From Actinomycetes bacterium (lineage in GTDB: Bacteria > Actinomycetota > Actinomycetes > S36-B12 > UBA10799), in NCBI GenBank assembly GCA_029779995.1, contig JAKOZM010000295.1:1-22573 (forward strand): 22,573 nucleotides of DNA. The letters run 5' to 3'. The notes beneath the pieces were generated by a model that was not told the origin of the DNA, did no database searches, and saw nothing but the letters and a program-made list of their open reading frames with translations. Made by a program: the position numbers and the translations under genes. Positions 16,514-22,021 of this stretch are shown piece after piece (position 1 is the first letter of the stretch; each line of letters begins with the position of its first letter).

Positions 16514-16547
16514 AGTGTGCCCACGCACACTGGTCCGTGGGCACACT
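16514..16547. repeat. Perfect 12-bp inverted repeat upstream of the GH36 gene: operator or terminator
   Basis: The left arm AGTGTGCCCACG (16514-16525) and right arm CGTGGGCACACT (16536-16547) are perfect complements, separated by 10 bp. The arm centres are 22 bp apart, about two helical turns. A third CACACT element (16526-16531) also pairs with the first six bases, giving a nested alternative stem. The repeat lies upstream of the GH36 -10 box and 15 bp downstream of the end of the tiny-gene cassette. It could be the operator of a sugar regulator or a terminator for the cassette. It lacks a T tract on either side. Confidence 0.7.
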
Positions 16548-16562
16548 ACCGGTTTCAAGGCC

Positions 16563-16715
16563 TCAGCCCCGGTCCCAGTCCTTGGCCTTCTCAGGTGTTT
16601 GGGATTGGCCGTGCTCCTCGCGATCGAGGTTGGTCATCGGGTCACGCGCCGGGTCGAGCTCGGCGGAGCCGTAGACGAACTGCAGACCTTTCTTGAGTTT
16701 CGTCATCAGACTCAT
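16563..16715 (-). CDS. Small hypothetical protein (50 aa), last gene of the tiny-gene cassette
   Basis: A 50-aa protein starting MSLMTKLKKGLQFVYGSAEL, then a charged, hydrophilic tail (DPARDPMTNLDREEHG, ending KAKDWDRG). The first 15 or so residues could form a basic amphipathic helix that rests on a membrane; the rest looks disordered. No family is recognised. The gene call rests on a strong GGAGG site 4 nt before the ATG and on an ATGA overlap with the 51-aa gene upstream. It ends 89 bp before the GH36 start. Confidence 0.65.
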   Translation of the reverse strand: MSLMTKLKKGLQFVYGSAELDPARDPMTNLDREEHGQSQTPEKAKDWDRG

Positions 16716-16867
16716 AGCGCCTCCTGAATGGGCGGTACCGGGGTCAGGGGCATCGCAGCGTCGAAGCCCTCCACCGGCAGTTCCCCACCCTGTCCCATCC
16801 GCTTCATCACAAAGATGCCAGCCACGGCAGCCAGGGCCGCCACGATAAATACCGATATGAGTTTCAT
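16712..16867 (-). CDS. Single-pass small membrane protein (51 aa)
   Basis: An open frame of 51 codons. The N-terminus, MKLISVFIVAALAAVAGIFV, is a single hydrophobic helix, followed by MKRMG and a short Pro/acidic tail (ELPVEGFDAAMPLTPVPP). The Lys-Arg right after the helix suggests a membrane anchor with the tail in the cytoplasm; no signal-peptidase site is evident. It has a GGAGAGAG ribosome-binding site directly upstream. Its ATG overlaps the stop of the 49-aa gene and its stop overlaps the ATG of the 50-aa gene (both ATGA). These two overlaps, and a hydrophobic segment unlikely by chance in GC-rich sequence, are the reasons to accept it. Function unknown. Confidence 0.65.
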   Translation of the reverse strand: MKLISVFIVAALAAVAGIFVMKRMGQGGELPVEGFDAAMPLTPVPPIQEAL

Positions 16868-17013
16868 CCGCTCTCTCCAATCTCTTCCGGTGCCACCTCA
16901 TGGGCACCGACACTTGTGCCACCTTCCGGCAGGTGTTCCTGGCCGGGTGGTGGGTCATTGCGTTCCGGATCTGTCGCCTCGCCGGGTTCGACTCGGCCTG
17001 TGTGTGTGGTCAT
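16864..17013 (-). CDS. Small acidic Pro/Gly-rich hypothetical protein (49 aa)
   Basis: An open frame of 49 residues beginning MTTHTGRVEPGEATDPERND, rich in Pro, Gly and Glu, with no hydrophobic segment. It is probably intrinsically disordered. GAGG lies 5 nt before the ATG and overlaps the stop of the 70-aa gene 9 bp upstream. The TGA stop overlaps the ATG of the membrane protein. There is no family match. It is the weakest of the four small genes on sequence content alone; the call rests on its ribosome-binding site and chained overlap. Confidence 0.55.
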   Translation of the reverse strand: MTTHTGRVEPGEATDPERNDPPPGQEHLPEGGTSVGAHEVAPEEIGESG

Positions 17014-17022
17014 CGTTTCCTC

Positions 17023-17235
17023 TCAGTGGTGGCGCACCATGTCGATCAGTTGCGCCCTGCTCTTGTCGGAATAGCCCTGCAGACCCAGTTCCTTGGCGCG
17101 CAGTTTCAGGTCGAACACCGTCCAGTTGTCGTAGCGGCTGGCATGGCCGTTCTTGCGTGCGATCAACTTGCGTCCCTTGGCCTTGCCGTCGTCATTGCTC
17201 AACTCCTCATGCAACTGTGGGTCCTTGATTGCCAT
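17023..17235 (-). CDS. Rho_N/SAP-like small protein (DUF7218-type, 70 aa)
   Basis: A 70-aa basic protein. Residues 1-30 (MAIKDPQLHEELSNDDGKAK, then GRKLIARKNG) resemble the start of the short actinobacterial proteins grouped as DUF7218. Residues 36-70 (DNWTVFDLKLRAKELGL, then GYSDKSRAQLIDMVRHH) form a Rho-N/SAP-like helix-extended-loop-helix, a module that binds DNA or RNA. The family often sits among stress genes; its function is not established. It is the first gene of the four-gene minus-strand cassette and is divergent from the LEA/CsbD-like gene. Its ribosome-binding site is weak (GGGGAACGAG). Confidence 0.8.
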   Translation of the reverse strand: MAIKDPQLHEELSNDDGKAKGRKLIARKNGHASRYDNWTVFDLKLRAKELGLQGYSDKSRAQLIDMVRHH

Positions 17236-17257
17236 GCCATCTCGTTCCCCGCAGCAC

Positions 17258-17278
17258 CCGGTCTATCCGTCCGGTCTA
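17258..17278. repeat. Direct repeat CCGGTCTA x2, 13 bp apart, in the shared divergent region
   Basis: CCGGTCTA occurs at 17258-17265 and 17271-17278 in the 95-bp region between the DUF7218-type gene and the LEA/CsbD-like gene. Just beyond it is a CCGGCC-ACC-GGCCGG inverted repeat (about 17279-17295). These could be operator sites or promoter parts for one or both directions. Read on the minus strand each repeat contains TAGACC, a weak -10-like element. Confidence 0.4.
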
Positions 17279-17330
17279 GCCGGCCACCGGCCGGGTAGGT
17301 GTCTGCTAACCGAAGAGAAAGGACTCATTT

Positions 17331-17543
17331 ATGGGTTTCACAGAGCGCGTTAAAGACACCGCGGAAGACCTCGGCGACAAGGCCAAGGAAACCGTGGAGG
17401 GCATCCGGGATCACGACCAGGACACCGGCGAGACCCTGCACGACAAGGGCCAAGAGGCCGCCGAGCGCATCGGCGACCGCGCTGAGGACGCCAAGGACAC
17501 GGTGTCGGACAAGGCACACGACGTCAAGAACGATCTCGACTGA
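17331..17543 (+). CDS. LEA/CsbD-like small stress protein (70 aa)
   Basis: A 70-aa, highly charged, cysteine-free protein built of amphipathic helical repeats of about 11 residues (for example AERIGDRAEDA, KDTVSDKAHDV). This is the pattern of group-3 LEA and CsbD-like proteins that accumulate during desiccation, osmotic or general stress and stay disordered until they meet membranes or dry out. An AAAGGA ribosome-binding site lies 7 nt before the ATG. It is divergent from the tiny-gene cassette and is followed by a strong hairpin. Regulation by a stress sigma factor is plausible, but I see only a partial GGGTAG match at 17293-17298. Confidence 0.85.
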   Translation: MGFTERVKDTAEDLGDKAKETVEGIRDHDQDTGETLHDKGQEAAERIGDRAEDAKDTVSDKAHDVKNDLD

Positions 17544-17555
17544 CGTACCTCGTTC

Positions 17556-17602
17556 CCAAGGGCGCCAGCGGCGGACATCGCGTCCGCTGTCGGCGCCCTT
17601 GG
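17556..17602 (+). terminator. Strong hairpin terminator after the LEA/CsbD-like gene
   Basis: The arms CCAAGGGCGCC (17556-17566) and GGCGCCCTTGG (17592-17602) pair perfectly over 11 bp. After a small internal loop, GCGGAC pairs with GTCCGC, closing a 5-nt loop. It begins 12 bp after the stop codon. There is no T tract, as is common in high-GC actinobacteria. Confidence 0.75.
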
Positions 17603-17622
17603 CGTGTCTGAGGAACAGTTGC

Positions 17623-17761
17623 CTGGAAAACTCCGCACGTTTTTGGGTCTACGCCCGACTCTTGCGGCGAAATGCTGATCAAATACCGGTTATGAGGCAT
17701 TTGCGAGGTTGAGAACCTGGAAAACTCCGCACCGAGGCGCACGCCGTGCGGAGTTTTCCAG
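17623..17761. repeat. 16-bp repeat unit (CTGGAAAACTCCGCAC), two direct copies and one inverted
   Basis: CTGGAAAACTCCGCAC is at 17623-17638 and again at 17717-17732 (94 bp apart). Its exact reverse complement is at 17746-17761. The last two form a perfect 16-bp stem with a 13-nt loop. The copies have unrelated flanks apart from one preceding C, so it is a discrete motif rather than a tandem duplication. It lies between convergent genes. Confidence 0.85.
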
Positions 17762-17789
17762 ATGGTCTCGGGTACACCCCGAACCATCT
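17717..17789 (-). terminator. Double hairpin downstream of galT, probably a bidirectional terminator
   Basis: Hairpin 1 (17717-17761) has a perfect 16-bp stem. Hairpin 2 (17760-17789) pairs AGATGGT with ACCATCT and TCGGG with CCCGA, with one bulged C and a 5-nt loop. It starts on the last bases of hairpin 1. Hairpin 2 lies 43 bp after the galT stop. Arms contain AAAA and TTTT runs, so hairpin 1 could end transcription from either side. Confidence 0.55.
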
Positions 17790-17832
17790 CCCCCAGCCCC
17801 CTGCCTGGCTCGGCATGGAATCGCCACCGTGG

Positions 17833-19308
17833 TCAATCCAGTGTGGCGAGGAAGTCCTGGCACCCTGCAACGATGTCCCGGCCAAACACCGAGCAGTGTT
17901 CGAGCCCCGCCACGAAGTAGGCCGACGCAGCATCGCGGGTCTGCAGGTACGCCTGCTCGAGGTTCGCCGGGGAGTCGGCCTCGCGCAGCATCTCCAGCAT
18001 GGGCTGGTGAGCATTCGCAGCCGGCGCCAATGGGCCCCCAGAGGCGAGCGCCTCGGCCACGAGTTGTAGTTCCGTCTGCAAGCGGTCGGGCAGGACAGCC
18101 AGGCCCATGACCTCGATCAGCCCGATGTTCTCCTTCTTGACAGGGTGGATCTGCGCATGCGGATGGAAGAGGCCGTCGGGGTGTTCGGCGCTCGTCCGGT
18201 TGTTGCGCAGCACCAGATCCAGCCGCAGGCGCCCAGCCATCCGCCGTGCGATGGGGGTGATCGTGTTGTGCGGGGTCCCCCCTGAGTACGCGAGGACACC
18301 GCGTCCTGGGTCGCTGTACGATCGCCAACCCGCCAGCACGCGGTCGGCCAGGCTCAACACACGCTCATCGTCACCACTCAACCGCAGAACCGCCAGTGGC
18401 CACTGCAGGACACGCACGTCGACGCCATCGCGGGTGGTCGACCACAGGGTTTTGGCCCGGTCCATCGGGAACTCGTAATGGCCGCCCTGGTAGTGGTCGT
18501 GGCTCAAGATCGAACCGCCCACGATCGGCAGATCCGCGTTCGACCCGGCGAGGTAGTGCGGCAGGATGGCCGTGAACTCGGCCAACCGCCGGAACGTGGC
18601 CGCACTGATGACCATGGGCCGGTGTTCCTGTGAGAGCACGATGCAGTGCTCGTTGTAGTACCTGTACGGCGAGTACTGCAGGAACCAGGGCTCCCCGGTC
18701 AGTTCCAGGTCGATCAGGCGCAGATTCTGCCGGGCCGGGTGGTCGGGCCGCCCAGCGTAACCCTCGTTCTCCCGGCACAGCAGGCAGGCCGGGTAGCCGC
18801 CGCCCGCCGCAGATGCCGCAGCCGCGATATCGCGGGGGTCCTTCTCCGGCTTGGACAGATTGATGGTCATGTCCAGCACCCCGTACTCGCAGGGGTAGGC
18901 CCAGCTCAGATTGCGATCGGTCCGGGTGACCCGGATGTAATTGCTGGCGACCGCGCCCGCATGCAGATGGTCAGTGGCCGCCAGTGGTGAGCGTTGGTAG
19001 TCCTGCCAGAAGAGGTGCTGAACCGCGGACGGTCGCTGTACGAAACACCCCATGATCGCGGTGTCCCACAGATCGCGCTGGGTCGGCGTGTCCGGTTCGA
19101 TCAGACCACGAGCCGCAGCGTCATCGAGCAGCGGACGCAGCAGGTGATCGATGGTCGCCGGGCTGCCCGTGCCTTCGCTGACCAGGTCATACTCGGCGAT
19201 CCTGAGCACCTCCAGCACCCTGTTTCGCACGTAGGGCACATCCACGGCCGTGATGAGCCCATGATCCTGGGCGTAGACCAGCAGATCACCCAGTGGGCCT
19301 TCGATCAT
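17833..19308 (-). CDS. galT: Galactose-1-phosphate uridylyltransferase, class II
   Basis: Transfers UMP from UDP-glucose to galactose-1-phosphate in the Leloir pathway. At 491 aa it matches the class-II enzymes known mainly from Firmicutes and also bifidobacteria, not the roughly 350-aa class-I form. Diagnostic stretches are CLLCRENEGYAGR (175-187), PWFLQYSPYRYYNEHCIVLS (207-226) and the active-site loop GGSILSHDHYQGGHYEFPM (264-282), with HDH in place of the HPH of class I. The C-terminal half has AYSGGTPHNTITPIARR and GLFHPHAQIHPVKKENIGLIEVMG. Its ATG overlaps the galK stop (ATGA at 19305-19308), so the two are translationally coupled. It is the last gene of the operon and is followed by two hairpins. 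Confidence 0.93.
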   Translation of the reverse strand: MIEGPLGDLLVYAQDHGLITAVDVPYVRNRVLEVLRIAEYDLVSEGTGSPATIDHLLRPLLDDAAARGLIEPDTPTQRDLWDTAIMGCFVQRPSAVQHLFWQDYQRSPLAATDHLHAGAVASNYIRVTRTDRNLSWAYPCEYGVLDMTINLSKPEKDPRDIAAAASAAGGGYPACLLCRENEGYAGRPDHPARQNLRLIDLELTGEPWFLQYSPYRYYNEHCIVLSQEHRPMVISAATFRRLAEFTAILPHYLAGSNADLPIVGGSILSHDHYQGGHYEFPMDRAKTLWSTTRDGVDVRVLQWPLAVLRLSGDDERVLSLADRVLAGWRSYSDPGRGVLAYSGGTPHNTITPIARRMAGRLRLDLVLRNNRTSAEHPDGLFHPHAQIHPVKKENIGLIEVMGLAVLPDRLQTELQLVAEALASGGPLAPAANAHQPMLEMLREADSPANLEQAYLQTRDAASAYFVAGLEHCSVFGRDIVAGCQDFLATLD

Positions 19309-20396
19309 GACGTGACCTCGTGGGCACCTGCGGCCGGCCGCACGACGTAGAAGTCGGCGACCAGGCCCGAGGATCCGGTGTAGGCCGCACTCACCGCCGC
19401 CGTGAACTCACCCACCTGTTCGGGCACCACGAGGTTCACCGTGCAGCCTCCGAAACCCCCACCGGTCATCCGCGCCCCGACACAACCCGGGGCCTCCCAG
19501 GCCGACTGCGCCAGCGCGTCGAGGGCCGAGCCCGTGACCTCGAAGTCGACGCGTAACGACTCGTGCGAGGCCCGCATCAGTGTGCCGAGTGCGGCCAGGT
19601 CCTCTGCTGCCAGCGCCGCGATGAAGGCGAGGACGCGTGCCTGCTCGGTGATGACGTGCCGGGCACGCGGTACCAGATCCGGTGGCAGAGCACCCAGCGC
19701 GTCGGCCATCTGATCCTCGCCTATCCCGACAAGCGGCCGGCCCAGCAGGGTCTGCGCCCGTTCGCAGGACGACCGCCGATCGTTGTAGGCGCTCGTGGCC
19801 AGCTCCCGGCGGTGATTGGTATTGGCCACGACCACTGCGAGGTCGGCCGGGAACGGCACCGGGGACACCTGAAAGGTGCCGCAGTCGATGGCCAGTGCGT
19901 GACCTGCGACACCGGACGCGATCGCCAGTTGGTCCATGACGCCGCAGGCCACCCCGATGAACTCGTTCTCGGCCTCCTGCCCGACGAGCGCCAGATCAGT
20001 CGCGCTCAGACCCGCCCCCGCCAACGCATTGAGAGCCACGGCCGCACCGAGTTCCAACGACGCTGACGACGACAGCCCCGCGCCGTTGGGAATGCGCCCC
20101 CGCACCCGGACATCGACCCCGGGCACCTCGATGCCCCGCTCGCGCATCGCGAAGAAGACTGCCACGAGGTAGTTCACCCAGTGCCACTCGTCGCGTGCCG
20201 CCGTCGCGGTGCTGTCGGCGGTGATCGTGCCCAGCTCCGCGAAGTTCTCGGACTGCGCCACGATCAGCCTGTCGGGCCGGGGCCGCACCCACACGTCCGT
20301 GCCGTAGTCGATCGCCATGGGGAGCACGGTGCCGCCCATGTAGTCGATGTGGTCCCCGATGAGATTCACACGCCCGGGGGCATGGAAGTGGCGCAT
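19305..20396 (-). CDS. galK: Galactokinase (GHMP kinase)
   Basis: Phosphorylates galactose at C1 with ATP. The 363-aa protein is slightly short because it begins almost at the signature. Motifs are PGRVNLIGDHIDYMGG (7-22), the GHMP phosphate loop NGAGLSSSAS (104-113), catalytic D155 in CGVMDQ, and the C-terminal GARMTGGGFGGCTV. The usual signature is GEHTDY; here Glu is Asp (residue 15) and Thr is Ile. That position contacts the sugar in characterised galactokinases, so substrate preference could be shifted, although coupling to galT argues for galactose. An AAAGGGG stretch directly precedes the ATG. It follows the AlaX-like gene by 45 bp with no clear terminator between. Confidence 0.92.
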   Translation of the reverse strand: MRHFHAPGRVNLIGDHIDYMGGTVLPMAIDYGTDVWVRPRPDRLIVAQSENFAELGTITADSTATAARDEWHWVNYLVAVFFAMRERGIEVPGVDVRVRGRIPNGAGLSSSASLELGAAVALNALAGAGLSATDLALVGQEAENEFIGVACGVMDQLAIASGVAGHALAIDCGTFQVSPVPFPADLAVVVANTNHRRELATSAYNDRRSSCERAQTLLGRPLVGIGEDQMADALGALPPDLVPRARHVITEQARVLAFIAALAAEDLAALGTLMRASHESLRVDFEVTGSALDALAQSAWEAPGCVGARMTGGGFGGCTVNLVVPEQVGEFTAAVSAAYTGSSGLVADFYVVRPAAGAHEVTS

Positions 20397-20441
20397 GGCC
20401 CCTTTCTAACCCACGCCGGGCGGGGACGCGCGCCGCGCTCG

Positions 20442-21284
20442 TCAGGCGGGCGGTACGACAGTGGTGACAGCGACGACCGTGGCGGGGTCGGGGCATTCGT
20501 ACCGGACGGTCACATCGCCGAGTTCGCGTAGCGCCGTGATGTGGGTCCCGCCGCAGGCGATCCGGTATGTCCCCTGCGGTACCTCGCAGCACCAGTACCG
20601 CATGTCGGTGAGATAGGGCCCGCTGGCCTCGATCCGGATGCTGGCATCGGCGGCGGCCCAGTCACGCACTGTGGCCATCACCTGCTCGGCCACGGCCTGC
20701 GGGTCGTCGAGCAAAGCGGCACTGTCGAACCCCTTCTTGCGCAAAGACTTGCCCAGTCGGTAGGTGTCGCGCGCCTCATCGGGGGTCATGCGGGACTCCG
20801 ACAGCGCCAGGCGATCGAAGTCGGGGTTGCCGATGTCGTCGCGGACCACGTCTTTGCGCCAGGCGCCGGCGAGGGCACCGTTCAGCGCCAATGCCACCAC
20901 GTGACAGGCCGTGTGGGCACGACTCAAGGCCGCCCGGCGGGCGGCGTCCACCTGCAGGTCGACGATGTCCCCCACCGCCGGCGCCGGCCCATCCACCCGG
21001 TGCACGACGACCCAGTCGTAGGCCTCGTCCCCCCGCCGTGTGGCGATCTCGGTGCCGACGCTGACAGTGCCGTCAGAGGCCACCGCCCCGAGCAGTGCGT
21101 CCACCACCGGTGCGGCATTGAGGGTGCCCGTGTCCGCGGGCTGGTCGGGCCAGGTGTGGTCGACCGGGTGAAAGGGGGTGCGGTCGGTGATGACCCCCGG
21201 TAGTCCGGCCACGTCGACGACGGCGAGCACCGTCCCGGACCCTTGCACGACGCCGGCGGGGAAGTCCACCTGCGTCGGCTTCAC
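20442..21284 (-). CDS. AlaX-like alanyl-tRNA editing protein
   Basis: A free-standing homologue of the editing domain of alanyl/threonyl-tRNA synthetases, expected to hydrolyse mischarged tRNA (for example Ser-tRNA-Ala). The 280-aa protein has both zinc motifs of the editing site: HxxxH at H124-H128 (RAHTACH) and CxxxH at C244-H248 (CGGTH). The N-terminal part (about 1-110) resembles the beta-barrel domain of AlaX-type proteins. I choose the GTG at 21282-21284 because it overlaps the stop of the zinc-ribbon gene (GTGA); an in-frame start at 21401 would lie deep inside that gene and its extra residues are an out-of-frame shadow. It is probably co-translated with the zinc-ribbon gene. Confidence 0.88.
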   Translation of the reverse strand: MKPTQVDFPAGVVQGSGTVLAVVDVAGLPGVITDRTPFHPVDHTWPDQPADTGTLNAAPVVDALLGAVASDGTVSVGTEIATRRGDEAYDWVVVHRVDGPAPAVGDIVDLQVDAARRAALSRAHTACHVVALALNGALAGAWRKDVVRDDIGNPDFDRLALSESRMTPDEARDTYRLGKSLRKKGFDSAALLDDPQAVAEQVMATVRDWAAADASIRIEASGPYLTDMRYWCCEVPQGTYRIACGGTHITALRELGDVTVRYECPDPATVVAVTTVVPPA

Positions 21285-22018
21285 AGCCCTGACTCCCCCG
21301 TGCGGATCATGATCGCTCCACACTCGTCGCACCGCACGACCTCGTCGGAAGCGGCTGCCCGCACCCGATCGAGATCCGAGGAACTGAGCATCAATTGGCA
21401 CGCCCCGCAGCGACCGAACTGCAACAGAGCAGCGCCCTGTCCAGACCGCGCGCGCACCTTCTCGTAGAGGGCGACCAGGTCGCCCGGCAGGTCAGCGATG
21501 ATCTGGCCGCGTCGCTGCTCCAAGGCCACGGTCTCGGCCGCGATCTCGTCCGCCCGGCGATCCCACGCCGCTGCCGCCAGCTCAGCGGCCGAATCGGCAT
21601 CGCTCATCGCCTGCTCAGCCGCCTGTAAGCCCACCGTGCTCTGTTCGAGGCGTTCCATGATCTCCAACTCGACGTCCTCGAGCTCGCTTTGCCGGCGAGC
21701 GAGACTGGCCAGCTCGTGCTGCAGATCGCGGACCTGTTTGGCCGAGACGCCCGCTGACTCCAAGGTGCGCTGATCACGCTCCACGCGGCTGCGAACCGTC
21801 TGTACGTCTTGCTCAGCGCGTGTGATCTCACGCTGCAGATCCTTGATGCTCGTGCGAGTGTCCACGAGGGCCTCTTCGGCCTTGACGGCGGCGGCTCGGG
21901 TCTGGGTCACCTGCTCGCGCAATGGCGATACCCGCTGCTCCTTAGCCAGTTGAGCAAGCTTCTGATCGATCACCGGCAATTCGAGCAGGCGTTCTTGGAC
22001 GAACGGATCGGCCTTCAT
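21281..22018 (-). CDS. Coiled-coil C4 zinc-ribbon protein (CT398/Rv2229c-like)
   Basis: A 245-aa protein. Residues about 35-175 are long, charged heptad-like helices (coiled coil). The C-terminal zinc ribbon uses C204, C207 (CGAC), C230 and C233 (CDEC). This combination defines the DUF164/CT398 family, conserved in actinobacteria next to a NIF3-like gene, as in M. tuberculosis Rv2229c-Rv2230c. The biochemical role is not settled; nucleic-acid or secretion-related roles have been proposed for relatives. A perfect AGGAGG site (22025-22030) 6 nt before the ATG lies across the end of the NIF3 gene, whose TAA is only 3 bp away. It overlaps the AlaX-like gene by GTGA. Confidence 0.92.
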   Translation of the reverse strand: MKADPFVQERLLELPVIDQKLAQLAKEQRVSPLREQVTQTRAAAVKAEEALVDTRTSIKDLQREITRAEQDVQTVRSRVERDQRTLESAGVSAKQVRDLQHELASLARRQSELEDVELEIMERLEQSTVGLQAAEQAMSDADSAAELAAAAWDRRADEIAAETVALEQRRGQIIADLPGDLVALYEKVRARSGQGAALLQFGRCGACQLMLSSSDLDRVRAAASDEVVRCDECGAIMIRTGESGL

Positions 22019-22021
22019 CTG

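Noticed and set aside
14695..16674. A 659-codon plus-strand open frame antisense to the alpha-galactosidase gene
   Set aside because: It is a GC-rich codon-phase shadow: the GH36 protein on the other strand has all catalytic motifs, while this translation is low-complexity His/Arg/Pro/Gly-rich with no domain and no ribosome-binding site.
17670..17700. AAATGC...GCATTT inverted pair inside the 17.6-17.8 kb repeat block
   Set aside because: Six-base arms separated by about 21 nt are expected by chance at this length.
17544..17832. Possible small protein genes in the gene-free stretch
   Set aside because: Short frames exist on both strands but run through the hairpins and repeats, have no good ribosome-binding site and no recognisable content.
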